Notes under the pieces: generated by a model
Seen by the model: only the letters and a program-made list of their open reading frames with translations
Told to the model about the DNA's origin: nothing
Databases searched by the model: none
Position numbers and translations under genes: made by a program
Shown here: in pieces, positions 8,122 through 17,253 of the stretch
Numbering within the stretch: the first letter of the stretch is position 1
Layout: the number at the start of each line of letters is the position of its first letter
DNA from: Janibacter sp. CX7
GTDB taxonomy: Bacteria; Actinomycetota; Actinomycetes; Actinomycetales; Dermatophilaceae
Direction of reading: 5' to 3'
Assembly (NCBI RefSeq): GCF_024362365.1
Contig: NZ_CP101464.1
Span: forward strand, 1,488,001 to 1,552,000
Length of the DNA stretch: 64,000 bases

Positions 8122-10170
8122 GTGTCTGCCCAGATCACCATCAACGTCGCCGGAGACGAGCGATCGGTGGACCGGGGGACTACTGCGGCGGACCTCTTCG
8201 AGGGGGACCGGGCGGTCCTCGTCGCCCGGGTCAACGGCGAGCTGCGCGACCTGGCCCACGAGGTCGCCGAGGGCGACGTCGTCGAGCCGGTCACGGCCGC
8301 CGAGCAGGACGGTCTCGACGTCCTGCGCCACTCCACGGCCCACGTGCTCGCGCAGGCCGTGCAGCAGATCAACCCCTCCGCCAAGCTCGGCATCGGCCCG
8401 CCGATCCGCGACGGCTTCTACTACGACTTCGACGTCGAGGAGCCCTTCACCCCCGAGGACCTCAAGGCGCTCGACAAGGCGATGCAGCGGATCATCAACG
8501 AGGGCCAGACCTTCGTGCGCCGCGAGATCAGCGACGACGACGCGCTCGTCGAGCTGGCCGACGAGCCCTACAAGTGCGAGCTCATCGGGCTCAAGGGCGG
8601 CGCCTCCGAGGACGCGGCCGAGGGCGCCTCGGTCGAGGTCGGCGGCGCCCAGCTGACGATCTACGACAACGTCCGCCGCGACGGCACCCGCGCCTGGGGC
8701 GACCTGTGCCGCGGACCGCACGTGCCGAGCACCAAGGTCATCGGCAATGCCTACAAGATCATGCGCAGCGCCGCGGCCTACTGGCGCGGCAGCGAGAAGA
8801 ACCCCCAGCTGCAGCGTGTCTACGGCACGGCCTGGCCGTCCAAGGACGAGCTCAAGGCCTACCTCGACCGGCTCGCCGAGGCGGAGAAGCGCGACCACCG
8901 CAAGCTCGGGCGCGACCTCGACCTCTACTCCTTCCCCGACGAGATCGGCTCCGGCCTGCCGGTCTTCCACCCCAAGGGTGGCGTCATCAAGCGCGAGATG
9001 GAGGACTACGTCCGCCAGCGGCACATCGAGGAGGGCTTCGAGTACGTCGGCACGCCGCACATCGCCAAGGAGGGGCTCTTCCACACCTCCGGCCACCTGC
9101 CCTACTACGGCGAGGGGATGTATCCCCCCTTCGACGTCGACGGCATGGACTACCGCCTCAAGGCGATGAACTGCCCGATGCACAACCTCATCTACCGGAG
9201 CAAGCAGCGCTCCTACCGCGAGCTGCCGCTGCGGCTCTTCGAGTTCGGCCACGTCTACCGGCACGAGAAGTCCGGTGTCATCCACGGCCTGACGCGGGTG
9301 CGCGGCTTCGCCCAGGACGACAGCCACTCCTACGTCACCAAGGAGCAGGCGCCCGACGAGATCCGCCACCTGCTCGACTTCATCCTCGGGCTGCTGCGCG
9401 ACTTCGGTCTCGACGACTTCTACCTCGAGCTGTCCACCCGGGACGAAGGGGGCGAGAAGTCCAGCAAGTTCATCGGCAGCGACGAGGACTGGGCCGAGGC
9501 GACCGCCGTCCTCGAGCAGGTGTGCTCCGAGACCGGGCTCGAGCTCGTGCCGGACCCGGGCGGCGCCGCCTACTACGGCCCCAAGGTGTCGGTGCAGGCC
9601 CGTGACGCCATCGGCCGCACCTGGCAGATGAGCACGATCCAGTACGACTTCAACCAGCCCTCGGCCGACCGCTTCGCGCTCGAGTACCAGGCGGCCGACG
9701 GCTCGCGGCAGCAGCCGGTGATGATCCACTCGGCGAAGTTCGGCTCGATCGAGCGCTTCATCGGTGTGCTCGTCGAGCACTACGCCGGCGCCTTCCCGGT
9801 GTGGCTCTCGCCCGTCCAGGTGCTCGGCGTGCCGGTCGCCGAGGAGTACAACGACTACCTCTGGGACGTGCTGCAGCAGATGCGGGCGAAGGGGATCCGC
9901 GTCGAGCTCGACGAGAGCGACGACCGCTTCCCGAAGAAGATCCGCAATGCGAGCAAGTCCAAGGTGCCCTTCACCCTCATCGCCGGCGAGGAGGACCGCA
10001 GCAACAACGCCGTCTCCTTCCGCTACCGCGACGGCAGCCAGGAAAACGGGCTGCCGATCGAGACCGCGATCGCGCGGGTCCTCGCGGCCATCGAGGCCAA
10101 GGACCAGATCACCTCGGCCCCGAGCCTGACCAACCCCGGCCCCGACGCCGCGCCCGCCGGCACGATCTGA
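8122..10170 (+). CDS. thrS: Threonine--tRNA ligase
   Basis: A 682-residue class II aminoacyl-tRNA synthetase. Domains in order: TGS (about 1-65), the editing/second-additional domain with [11 protein letters not shown] (His 71), the catalytic core with MNCPMH near residue 350 (zinc Cys) and motif 2 VYRHEKSG...[12 protein letters not shown], and a C-terminal anticodon-binding domain. It charges tRNA-Thr. The GTG at 8122 is set by AGGAG 6 nt upstream and by the TGS start [12 protein letters not shown]; the frame is open far upstream but that part is noncoding. It heads the thrS-GNAT-HIT-pgsA-PIM gene run known from mycobacteria, with the GNAT as an addition here. Confidence 0.97.
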   Translation: MSAQITINVAGDERSVDRGTTAADLFEGDRAVLVARVNGELRDLAHEVAEGDVVEPVTAAEQDGLDVLRHSTAHVLAQAVQQINPSAKLGIGPPIRDGFYYDFDVEEPFTPEDLKALDKAMQRIINEGQTFVRREISDDDALVELADEPYKCELIGLKGGASEDAAEGASVEVGGAQLTIYDNVRRDGTRAWGDLCRGPHVPSTKVIGNAYKIMRSAAAYWRGSEKNPQLQRVYGTAWPSKDELKAYLDRLAEAEKRDHRKLGRDLDLYSFPDEIGSGLPVFHPKGGVIKREMEDYVRQRHIEEGFEYVGTPHIAKEGLFHTSGHLPYYGEGMYPPFDVDGMDYRLKAMNCPMHNLIYRSKQRSYRELPLRLFEFGHVYRHEKSGVIHGLTRVRGFAQDDSHSYVTKEQAPDEIRHLLDFILGLLRDFGLDDFYLELSTRDEGGEKSSKFIGSDEDWAEATAVLEQVCSETGLELVPDPGGAAYYGPKVSVQARDAIGRTWQMSTIQYDFNQPSADRFALEYQAADGSRQQPVMIHSAKFGSIERFIGVLVEHYAGAFPVWLSPVQVLGVPVAEEYNDYLWDVLQQMRAKGIRVELDESDDRFPKKIRNASKSKVPFTLIAGEEDRSNNAVSFRYRDGSQENGLPIETAIARVLAAIEAKDQITSAPSLTNPGPDAAPAGTI

Positions 10171-10183
10171 GGCGTCAACCCCA

Positions 10184-10252
10184 CAAGAACCCGCATTTCC
10201 TTAGGTCGTGCGGCCTCCGGGCCGCATTTCCTCAAGGAAGTGCGGGTTCTTG
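10184..10252. terminator. Long nested inverted repeat after thrS
   Basis: A 22-nt outer stem (10184-10205 with 10231-10252, two G-U type mismatches) encloses an inner 7-bp stem (10209-10215 with 10220-10226, loop TCCG). It starts 13 nt after the thrS stop and ends 14 nt before the GNAT start. It is A/T-richer than its surroundings. It could be a terminator or attenuator, or a small palindromic repeat element; no second copy was seen in the window. Confidence 0.6.
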
Positions 10253-10266
10253 GCTATGTTGCGGGC

Positions 10267-10731
10267 ATGACGACGCGGATCCGCCCGATCGAGCGCGACG
10301 ACGCGCTCTCGCTCGGCGCGCTGCGCCTGCAGCAGGACCGGGAGGTCGGGCACACGCCGCGGCCCGGCTTCCTCACCGACTACGCCGATGCGCTGCTCGC
10401 CGACTTCGACGGGGTCCGTGGCTGGATCGCCGAGGAGCCCGACGGGCGGCCGGTCGGCTGCGTGCTCGCGCTGCGCGTGCGCAAGCTGCCCACGCTGAGC
10501 CACCTCGGGCGGCCGGAGTGGTGGTACGTCCAGCAGGTCTTCGTCTCCGCCGACCGACGCCGCGAGGGGCTGGGCCGCCGCCTGCTGCACGCGGTGCAGG
10601 AGGCCGCGACCGCCGAGCGGGTCCGCTTCGTGCGACTCAACGCCAGCGACGCCGGGCGGCCGCTCTTCGACGCCACCGGCTTCGACGACCCGACCGCCCG
10701 GCTGCGCGAGTGGGTCCCGCGGCAGGTCTGA
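10267..10731 (+). CDS. GNAT family N-acetyltransferase
   Basis: A 154-residue single GNAT domain with the acetyl-CoA-binding loop RRREGLGRRLL (about residues 97-107) and the terminal PLFDATGFDD motif. Substrate unknown. The ATG at 10267 lies just after the nested inverted repeat, with a weak ribosome site (TTGCGGGC). It sits between thrS and the HIT gene, which are adjacent in mycobacteria, so it may be a lineage-specific insertion. Confidence 0.8.
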   Translation: MTTRIRPIERDDALSLGALRLQQDREVGHTPRPGFLTDYADALLADFDGVRGWIAEEPDGRPVGCVLALRVRKLPTLSHLGRPEWWYVQQVFVSADRRREGLGRRLLHAVQEAATAERVRFVRLNASDAGRPLFDATGFDDPTARLREWVPRQV

Positions 10732-10749
10732 GCGCCGGCCCGGCCAGGG

Positions 10750-10776
10750 GACGAAGGGGGCGGACCCCCCTTCGTC
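10750..10776. terminator. Hairpin after the GNAT gene
   Basis: An 11-bp perfect stem (10750-10760 with 10766-10776) and 5-nt loop, whose arms are GACGAAGGGGG and its complement; it falls 18 nt after the GNAT stop. The arms are an inverted pair of the motif that recurs throughout the window. Confidence 0.6.
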
Positions 10777-10800
10777 ACGGGGCGTGACAGGATCGGGCCC

Positions 10801-11361
10801 ATGACGCAGCAGGACCACCCGACCGAGGACGCGCGCTCCCTCGTGGGCGTGCCCGACGGCTTCGACCGGCTGTGGACGCCGCACCGCATGGCCTACGTGA
10901 CGGGGGAGCGGCCGAGCGACGACGCGGGAGACGGGTGTCCCTTCTGCGTGGCCCCCGACAAGGACGACGCCGAGGGGCTGATCGTCCACCGCGGCGAGAC
11001 CTGCTTCGTCGTCATGAACCTCTTCCCCTACAACGCCGGTCACGTCCTCGTCTGCCCCTATCGGCACGTCTCGCTCTACATCGACCTCACCGACGAGGAG
11101 ACGGCGGAGTTCACGGCCCTGACCAAGACGGCGATCCGCGCGCTGCAGGCCTCGTCCAACCCGCACGGCTTCAACCTCGGGATGAACCAGGGCGCCGTCG
11201 CCGGCGCCGGGGTGGCAGCGCACCTGCACCAGCACGTCATCCCGCGGTGGGGCGGGGACATGAACTTCCTGCCGATCATCGCCCAGACCAAGGCGCTGCC
11301 GATCCTGCTCGAGGACGCCCGTGCGGCCCTCGTCGCGGCGTGGGAGGACGCCAGCCGCTGA
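10801..11361 (+). CDS. HIT family hydrolase/phosphorylase (AP4A phosphorylase-like)
   Basis: A 186-residue histidine-triad protein with the active-site motif HLHQHVIPR (from about residue 141) and a zinc-type CPFC pair (46-49). The mycobacterial gene in this position (Rv2613c type) encodes a diadenosine tetraphosphate phosphorylase, so a dinucleotide-cleaving activity is the likeliest. It is followed by pgsA after 67 nt. The start ATG at 10801 follows a modest AGGATCGG. Confidence 0.85.
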   Translation: MTQQDHPTEDARSLVGVPDGFDRLWTPHRMAYVTGERPSDDAGDGCPFCVAPDKDDAEGLIVHRGETCFVVMNLFPYNAGHVLVCPYRHVSLYIDLTDEETAEFTALTKTAIRALQASSNPHGFNLGMNQGAVAGAGVAAHLHQHVIPRWGGDMNFLPIIAQTKALPILLEDARAALVAAWEDASR

Positions 11362-11428
11362 GGCTGCTCGCCCACACGCCGGTGCGCCGTCCGGCGGCGG
11401 TGCGGGGCGCGGTTACGCTGGACCCGCC

Positions 11429-12067
11429 ATGCTCAATCGATACGCACGCGCCGCCGTCACCCGGATCCTCACCCCGGTGGCGCGCCTTCTGCTCCGGCTG
11501 GGCATCAGCCCCGACGCCGTCACCATCATCGGCACCCTCGGCGTCTGCCTCGGTGCCCTCGTCTTCTTCCCCCGCGGGCAGCTGCTCGTCGGCGTGCTCG
11601 TCATCACCGCCTTCGTCTTCTCCGACACGATCGACGGGATCATGGCCCGCCAGCTCGACCGGTCGAACCGCTGGGGTGCATTCCTCGACTCGACGCTCGA
11701 CCGGCTCGGTGACGCCGCGATCTTCTCCGGCCTGGCGATCTGGTTCTTCCAGGGCGGCGACGACCGGCTCATGGCCTGGCTCGCCCTGGCCTGTCTCGTC
11801 CTCGGCAGCGTCGTCTCCTACGCGCGCGCCCGCGCCGAGGGGCTCGGGATGCGGGCCGACGTCGGCATCGCGGAGCGGGCCGATCGGCTCGTCGCCGCGC
11901 TCGTCACGACCGGCTTCGTCGGCATGGGCCTGCCCGAGGTGGTGCTCAAGGTCGTGCTCGGGCTGCTTGCCGTCGCCAGTGTCGTGACGATCTTCCAGCG
12001 CGTCCTGCTCGTGCGCCGGCAGGCCTTTGCCCAAGAGTCCTCCGGCACCGCACCCGCCGGGTCATGA
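11429..12067 (+). CDS. pgsA: Phosphatidylinositol phosphate synthase (CDP-alcohol phosphotransferase)
   Basis: A 212-residue membrane enzyme with the complete CDP-alcohol phosphotransferase signature: D66, DG at 69-70, AR at 73-74, G83, D87 and D91, which bind metal and CDP-diacylglycerol. In actinobacteria the pgsA next to the PIM acyltransferase and pimA makes phosphatidylinositol phosphate from inositol-3-phosphate. Start at ATG 11429 gives the conserved N-terminus; the in-frame extension upstream is noncoding. The stop overlaps the next ATG by 4 nt (ATGA). Confidence 0.9.
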   Translation: MLNRYARAAVTRILTPVARLLLRLGISPDAVTIIGTLGVCLGALVFFPRGQLLVGVLVITAFVFSDTIDGIMARQLDRSNRWGAFLDSTLDRLGDAAIFSGLAIWFFQGGDDRLMAWLALACLVLGSVVSYARARAEGLGMRADVGIAERADRLVAALVTTGFVGMGLPEVVLKVVLGLLAVASVVTIFQRVLLVRRQAFAQESSGTAPAGS

Positions 12068-13014
12068 CGCGGCTCCGGCAGCGCGCCACCGTCCTCGCCT
12101 TCCTCCTGGCGTGGCGGGCGCTGCGGCTGCTGCCGGCCCGGCTGGCCTATCTCCTCTTCGGCCTCGCGGCCGACCGCACCCACCGCGCCGACGGCCCGTC
12201 CGTCCAGCGGCTGCGGGCCAACTACGCCCGGGTCCGCCCGGAGCTGTCGGCGGACGAGCTCGAGCGGCTCGTCGCCGATGGCGTGCGGGCCAGCCTGCGC
12301 TACTACGTCGAGGCCTTCCGACTGCCCGCGGTGAGCGGCGAGCACGTCGACTCGGTCGTCCGCTTCGAGGGGGCGATGCCGCAGCTCAAGGCGGACCTGC
12401 TCGCCGGCCGACCGGTCCTGGCCTTCCTCGGCCACACGGGCAACTGGGACCTCGCCGGGGTCTGGTGCGCCCGCCACCTCGGCACCGTCGTCACCGTCGC
12501 CGAACGGCTCGAGCCGGAGGAGATGTTCCGCGCCTTCCTCGACTACCGAGAGAGCCTGGGCATGGTGATCCACCCGGCCGAGCGGGGCACCTTCGTCAGG
12601 CTGCGCGAGCAGCTCGCGACGGGGGAGCCGGTCGTCATGCCGCTGCTCGCCGACCGTGACCTGTCCGCGAGTGGCGTCGAGGTCGACCTGTGCGGGCACC
12701 GGGCGCGCATGGCCGCCGGCCCCGCGGCCCTCGCCGTCGAGACCGGCCTGCCGCTCTACCCGGTGACGCTGCGCCACGAGCGGGTCGGCGGCACCTGGGG
12801 CATGGTCGTGACCGTCCACGACGCCGTCGCCGTCGCACCGGCGAGCGCGCCCGACGCGGTGGCCCGCACGACCCAGGCCTGCGCCAACGCCTTCGGCTCG
12901 GCGATCCGCGAGCACACCGCCGACTGGCACATGATGCAGCGGGTCTTCGTCGACGACCTCGACCCGGCACTCGATGCCGCCCGACGCGAGGCCTCCCGAC
13001 GGGAGGTCGCATGA
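12064..13014 (+). CDS. Phosphatidylinositol mannoside acyltransferase (PatA-like)
   Basis: A 316-residue LPLAT/HtrB-type acyltransferase with an N-terminal hydrophobic helix and the catalytic region LGHTGNWDLAG (His/Asp dyad, about 121-131) followed by VAERLEPEEMF. It would acylate the mannose of PIM1/PIM2 at the inner membrane face. Both ends overlap neighbours by 4 nt (pgsA upstream, pimA downstream), so the three are tightly coupled. Position matches Rv2611c in mycobacteria. Confidence 0.88.
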   Translation: MTRLRQRATVLAFLLAWRALRLLPARLAYLLFGLAADRTHRADGPSVQRLRANYARVRPELSADELERLVADGVRASLRYYVEAFRLPAVSGEHVDSVVRFEGAMPQLKADLLAGRPVLAFLGHTGNWDLAGVWCARHLGTVVTVAERLEPEEMFRAFLDYRESLGMVIHPAERGTFVRLREQLATGEPVVMPLLADRDLSASGVEVDLCGHRARMAAGPAALAVETGLPLYPVTLRHERVGGTWGMVVTVHDAVAVAPASAPDAVARTTQACANAFGSAIREHTADWHMMQRVFVDDLDPALDAARREASRREVA

Positions 13015-14228
13015 GGATCGGCCTCGTCAGCCCTTACTCCTTCGACGTGCCCGGGGGAGTGCAGTTCCACATCCGCGACCTCGCGGAGTACCTCGGCGCC
13101 CACGGTCACCAGGCCTCCGTGCTCGCCCCGGCCGACGAGGGCACCGCGTTGCCCGACTACGTCGTGCCCGCCGGCCGCGCCGTGCCGATCCGCTACAACG
13201 GCTCGACCGCCCGCCTGCTCTTCGGCCCGGTGGCGGCGGGCAAGGTGGGCCGCTGGCTCGAGGAGGGCGACTTCGACGTCGTGCACATCCACGAGCCGCT
13301 CGCACCGAGCCTGTCGATCCTCGCGTTGTGGGCGGCGACGACCCCCGTCGTCGCGACCTTCCACACCTCCAACGTCCGCTCCCGCGTCATGCAGGCTGCC
13401 TACCCCTTGCTGCGCCCCTCGTTGGAAAAGATCCACGGCCGCATCGCCGTCTCCGAGGACGCCCGCCGCACGGTGACGACCCACATCGGCGGGGACGCCG
13501 TCGTCATCCCCAACGGCGTCGACACCTCGGCCTTCGCCTCGGTCACCCGTGACCCGCAGTGGACCGGTGCGCCCGGCCGACCGACGATCGTCTTCCTCGG
13601 CCGCATCGACGAGCCGCGCAAGGGTCTGCCGGTCCTCACCGAGGCCATGCCCGCCGTGCTCGACGCCGTGCCCGGGGCGCGACTGCTCGTCGTCGGGCCG
13701 GGCAGCGCCGAGGCGGCGCGAGCGCGCATGCCCGAGCGGGTCGCTGCCGCAGCCGAGTTCCTCGGCGCCCTGTCCGACGAGGACAAGGCGCGTGCGCTGG
13801 CCTCGGCCGACCTCTACGTCGCGCCGCACACCGGGGGAGAGAGCTTCGGGATCGTGCTCGTCGAGGCGATGGCCGCCGGTGCGCCGGTGCTCGCCAGTGA
13901 CCTCGCGGCCTTCCAGCGGGTCCTCGACGGAGGCCGGAGCGGCATGGCCGGGGCGCTCTTCCACTCCGAGCGCCCCGACGACCTGGCGGCACGCACGATC
14001 GAGCTCCTCGGCGATCCGGCGCGACGCGCGACGCTCTCACAGCTGGGCCGGGAGCGGGCACGCGTCTTCGACTGGGACGTCGTGGCCCGCGAGATCATCG
14101 CCGTCTACGAGACGGTCCTCGACGCCGGGCACCGGCACCACGAGGTCACCCGTCTGCGGCCGGGGCTGGGGCGCCTGCCCGGCGAGGGCCGTGACCACGG
14201 TCAGGCAGGAGAGCCATGGAGACGCTGA
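13011..14228 (+). CDS. pimA: Phosphatidylinositol alpha-mannosyltransferase
   Basis: A 405-residue GT4/GT-B glycosyltransferase. The N-terminus MRIGLVSPYSFDVPGGVQ is the typical PimA start, and GGESFGIVLVEAMAAG (about residue 275) is the EX7E nucleotide-sugar motif. It transfers the first mannose from GDP-mannose to phosphatidylinositol at the cytoplasmic membrane. The ATG overlaps the acyltransferase stop. The C-terminal 30 residues are Arg/Gly/His-rich and read through the start of the next gene by 13 nt. Confidence 0.92.
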   Translation: MRIGLVSPYSFDVPGGVQFHIRDLAEYLGAHGHQASVLAPADEGTALPDYVVPAGRAVPIRYNGSTARLLFGPVAAGKVGRWLEEGDFDVVHIHEPLAPSLSILALWAATTPVVATFHTSNVRSRVMQAAYPLLRPSLEKIHGRIAVSEDARRTVTTHIGGDAVVIPNGVDTSAFASVTRDPQWTGAPGRPTIVFLGRIDEPRKGLPVLTEAMPAVLDAVPGARLLVVGPGSAEAARARMPERVAAAAEFLGALSDEDKARALASADLYVAPHTGGESFGIVLVEAMAAGAPVLASDLAAFQRVLDGGRSGMAGALFHSERPDDLAARTIELLGDPARRATLSQLGRERARVFDWDVVAREIIAVYETVLDAGHRHHEVTRLRPGLGRLPGEGRDHGQAGEPWRR

Positions 14229-14788
14229 GCTGGATCGCCCTCGCGCTGTGCGTGGTCCTCGTCCTCGCCTGGTACCTCTCCTACAGCGCGGCGCGGCTCG
14301 ACCGGCTGCACGCGAAGGTCGAGGGGGCCCTGTCGGCCCTCGACGCCCACATCGTGCGGCGTGCCGAGGCCAGCCTCGAGCTGGCCAACTCCGGTGCCCT
14401 TGACCCGGCGAGCGGCTTCCTCGTCGCTGCGGCGGCCAGCGAGTCGCTCGAGCGCGTCAACGAGCGCACCTTCGAGACCGATCTGCTGGAGGGACAGCAC
14501 TTCGCGGGGCGTGAGGCCGTCGAGAGCGAGCTGACCGAGGTGCTCCACGCGGCCCTGCCGCCCGAGGTCGCGCGAGGGATCGACGCGGACGGCGGGTCGG
14601 GCGCCGCCGCGCTGGAGCGCGTGCGCGAGGCCGGGCTGCGGGTGCAGTTGGCCAGGCGCTTCCACAACGAGGCGGTCAAGGAGGTCCAGCGGGTGCGGGC
14701 CAAGCGCATCGTGCGACTCTTCCGCCTCGCCGGCTACGCCGCCCTGCCCCAGACGGTCGAGTTCGACGACGCCCTCCCGGGGGCGTGA
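14216..14788 (+). CDS. LemA-like membrane-anchored protein
   Basis: A 190-residue protein with one N-terminal transmembrane helix (residues 3-19) and a helical body. The pattern resembles LemA: LDRLHAKVEGALSALDAHIV followed by RRAEASLELA, and near the end ARRFHNEAVKEVQ, comparable to the LemA ARRxYN segment. Function unknown. It overlaps pimA by 13 nt and has its own CAGGAG site, so it is the last gene of the PIM operon. The LemA assignment rests on layout and local similarity only. Confidence 0.65.
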   Translation: METLSWIALALCVVLVLAWYLSYSAARLDRLHAKVEGALSALDAHIVRRAEASLELANSGALDPASGFLVAAAASESLERVNERTFETDLLEGQHFAGREAVESELTEVLHAALPPEVARGIDADGGSGAAALERVREAGLRVQLARRFHNEAVKEVQRVRAKRIVRLFRLAGYAALPQTVEFDDALPGA

Positions 14789-14794
14789 GCCGAG

Positions 14795-14829
14795 CCTCCC
14801 TTCGGCCCGGCCACAGGGGCGAAGGGAGG
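14795..14829. terminator. Bidirectional hairpin between LemA-like gene and pdxR
   Basis: A 10-bp perfect stem (14795-14804 with 14820-14829) with a 15-nt loop fills the 41-nt gap between convergent genes. The arms are CCTCCCTTCG and its complement, another inverted pair of the CGAAGGG motif. Confidence 0.65.
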
Positions 14830-16161
14830 TCAGGAGCACTCGTCGACGGCAGCCAACAGGTCGTCGGCGAGCGCGGCGGCCTCCGCGTCGGTGAGGTCGT
14901 GCACCGTGAGCCGCAGGTGCTGTGACGGCTCGTCGCCCTCCTCGAGGCGGAACCCGTCGCCCGTGCGCACGAGCCAGCCGCGCCGGGTCAGTCGCTCGGT
15001 GACCTCGCGGGCGGGAACCGGCAGAGGGACCCACAGGCTCATCCCGTCGCCCGCGACGGTGGGCAGACCCCGGTCGGTGAGCAGCCCGGCGAAGCTCGCG
15101 TTGCGCTCGGCGTAGTGCGCACCGGCCCGCTCGATGAGCGCCAGCGCCGCCTCGTCGGTCATCACCGCGTGGGTGATCCGCTGCAGCAGGTGACTCACCC
15201 ACGTCGTGCCGGGGCTCAGGCGCAGCTCGAGCCGGGCTGCGGTCTCCGGGTCGCACGCGGTCACGGCGAGGCACATGTCGGGCCCGGCGAACTTCGACAC
15301 CGACCGCACGAGGGCCCAGCGCTGGTGCTCGGGGCCCACGATCGAGTGGAAGGGCTGCCGGGACAGGTAGGAGTAGTAGTCGTCCTGCACGACGAGGACG
15401 TAGGGGTGGTCGGCGAGGACCTCGCGCAGCGCCGCGGCTCGCTCGGCGGTGAGCGACGCCCCCGTCGGGTTCTGCGCCCGCGGGGTGCACACGACCGCCC
15501 GCGCGCCCTGCTCGAGCGCGTGCCGCAGCCCCGCCACGGTCATCCCCTCGTCGTCGACGGGGACCGGGACCGCCCGATAGCCGCCGAGCTGGGCCAGGTG
15601 GATGCTCGCGAGGAAGCACGGGTCCTCGAGGGCGACGGTGTCGTCGCGCAGGAGCGCCTGGGCGAGCAGCCGCTCGACCGCGTCGACGGCGCCGCTGGTC
15701 AGGGTCAGGCGCAGGTCGTCGGCCCCCACGGGCACGTCGGGCGCCATCCACTCCCGTGCCCAGGAGCGCAGGTCGGCGTCGATCGTCGGCTCGCCGTAGA
15801 GCACGTGGCGTCCGGCAGCGGCCGCCAGCGCCGGGCCGAGGTCTGGGATGAGGCTCGGGTCCGGGTTGCCGGTGCCGACGTCACGCAGGGCACCCGCACC
15901 GGCGAAACCCTCCTGGGGCACCCGGCTGCGTCGGGCCACGCGGGTCCCCGCCCGTCCCTGGGAGATGACGACACCGGAGCGAGCGAGGTCGCGATAGGCC
16001 GCGACGGCGGTGTTGCGGTTGACGCCGAGCTGTTCGGCCAGCGCCCGGACCGGGGGCAGCGCCTCGCCGGGGGCGAGCTGCCCGCGCTCGACGAGGCCGC
16101 GCACGCTCTCGGCGATCTCGGCCGCGGTGCCGCCGGAGATCTGCGGCGTCTGGGTGCTCAC
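14830..16161 (-). CDS. pdxR: MocR/PdxR-type transcriptional regulator
   Basis: A 443-residue fusion of an N-terminal GntR winged helix (about 10-75, LAEQLGVNRNTAVAAYRDL) and a class I aminotransferase fold (about 95-440). The PLP-binding Lys is in SVSKF (Lys 290), with the NPTG motif upstream. PdxR proteins sense pyridoxal phosphate and control pdxS/pdxT. It is divergent from pdxS with a 124-nt shared intergenic region, which supports the assignment. The start ATG at 16161 gives a normal-length regulator. Confidence 0.88.
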   Translation of the reverse strand: MSTQTPQISGGTAAEIAESVRGLVERGQLAPGEALPPVRALAEQLGVNRNTAVAAYRDLARSGVVISQGRAGTRVARRSRVPQEGFAGAGALRDVGTGNPDPSLIPDLGPALAAAAGRHVLYGEPTIDADLRSWAREWMAPDVPVGADDLRLTLTSGAVDAVERLLAQALLRDDTVALEDPCFLASIHLAQLGGYRAVPVPVDDEGMTVAGLRHALEQGARAVVCTPRAQNPTGASLTAERAAALREVLADHPYVLVVQDDYYSYLSRQPFHSIVGPEHQRWALVRSVSKFAGPDMCLAVTACDPETAARLELRLSPGTTWVSHLLQRITHAVMTDEAALALIERAGAHYAERNASFAGLLTDRGLPTVAGDGMSLWVPLPVPAREVTERLTRRGWLVRTGDGFRLEEGDEPSQHLRLTVHDLTDAEAAALADDLLAAVDECS

Positions 16162-16285
16162 GACAGCCGAGTCTAGGTGGCGTCGTCCCCGTCCGTGGAC
16201 GGCGGATCGGCATTGTCCTGTGCCGTGCTAGTTTTTGGCCTAGATCAAACGACGTCGCAACCTGCGACCCGACGAGGAGCACGAC
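16162..16285 (+). promoter_or_regulatory. pdxR-pdxS divergent control region
   Basis: This 124-nt region must hold both promoters. It is locally T-rich (a run of five T at 16232-16236) and has the rare tetranucleotide CTAG three times (16173-16176, 16228-16231, 16240-16243); the last two form an inverted pair spaced by 8 nt. These may be part of the PdxR operator. GAGGAG lies 6-8 nt before the pdxS ATG. I could not fix the -10/-35 elements. Confidence 0.4.
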
Positions 16286-17185
16286 ATGAGCACCGAGACC
16301 CAGACCCAGACCGGGACCGCGCGCGTCAAGCGAGGCATGGCCGAGATGCTCAAGGGCGGCGTCATCATGGACGTCGTCACCCCCGAGCAGGCGAAGATCG
16401 CCGAGGACGCCGGAGCCGTCGCCGTCATGGCCCTCGAGCGCGTCCCCGCCGACATCCGCGCCCAGGGTGGCGTCTCGCGGATGAGCGACCCCGACATGAT
16501 CGACGGCATCGTCAGCGCGGTCTCCATCCCCGTCATGGCCAAGGCCCGCATCGGCCACTTCGTCGAGGCGCAGGTCCTGCAGTCGCTGGGTGTCGACTAC
16601 ATCGACGAGTCCGAGGTGCTCACCCCGGCCGACTACGCCAACCACATCGACAAGTGGGCCTTCACCGTCCCCTTCGTCTGCGGCGCGACCAACCTCGGCG
16701 AGGCGCTCCGTCGCATCACCGAGGGCGCCGCGATGATCCGGTCGAAGGGGGAGGCCGGCACCGGTGACGTGTCCAACGCGACGACCCACATGCGCCAGAT
16801 CCGTCAGGAGATCCGTCGCCTCCAGGGTCTGGCGGAGGACGAGCTCTACGTCGCGGCCAAGGAGCTGCAGGCCCCCTTCGAGCTGGTCAAGGAGGTTGCG
16901 ACTGCCGGAAAGCTCCCGGTCGTCCTCTTCACCGCCGGTGGGATCGCCACGCCCGCCGACGCCGCGATGATGATGCAGCTGGGCGCCGAGGGCGTCTTCG
17001 TCGGCTCCGGGATCTTCAAGTCCGGCAACCCCGCCCAGCGGGCCGAGGCGATCGTCCGGGCGACGACCTTCTTCGACGACCCGGACATGCTGGCCAAGGT
17101 CTCTCGCGGGCTCGGTGAGGCCATGGTCGGCATCAACGTCGAAGAGATCCCGCAGCCGCACCGCCTGGCCGAGCGCGGCTGGTGA
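16286..17185 (+). CDS. pdxS: Pyridoxal 5'-phosphate synthase lyase subunit
   Basis: A 299-residue TIM-barrel enzyme, the PdxS/Snz subunit. Conserved segments are [18 protein letters not shown], the Lys of [10 protein letters not shown] (ribose-phosphate Schiff base), [13 protein letters not shown] and [15 protein letters not shown]. It makes PLP from ribose 5-phosphate, glyceraldehyde 3-phosphate and ammonia supplied by PdxT. Its glutaminase partner pdxT is not adjacent here but 3.9 kb downstream behind an opposite-strand block. Confidence 0.97.
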   Translation: MSTETQTQTGTARVKRGMAEMLKGGVIMDVVTPEQAKIAEDAGAVAVMALERVPADIRAQGGVSRMSDPDMIDGIVSAVSIPVMAKARIGHFVEAQVLQSLGVDYIDESEVLTPADYANHIDKWAFTVPFVCGATNLGEALRRITEGAAMIRSKGEAGTGDVSNATTHMRQIRQEIRRLQGLAEDELYVAAKELQAPFELVKEVATAGKLPVVLFTAGGIATPADAAMMMQLGAEGVFVGSGIFKSGNPAQRAEAIVRATTFFDDPDMLAKVSRGLGEAMVGINVEEIPQPHRLAERGW

Positions 17186-17203
17186 CGTGTCACCCAGCGC
17201 ATG

Positions 17204-17240
17204 GGTGAGGGGCCCCGGTCGACGACCGGGGCCCCTCACC
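17204..17240 (+). terminator. Strong hairpin after pdxS
   Basis: A perfect 16-bp stem (17204-17219 with 17225-17240) with a 5-nt loop, 18 nt after the pdxS stop. It separates pdxS from the convergent gene and can act on both strands. Confidence 0.75.
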
Positions 17241-17253
17241 TGCCGCCGCCCGG

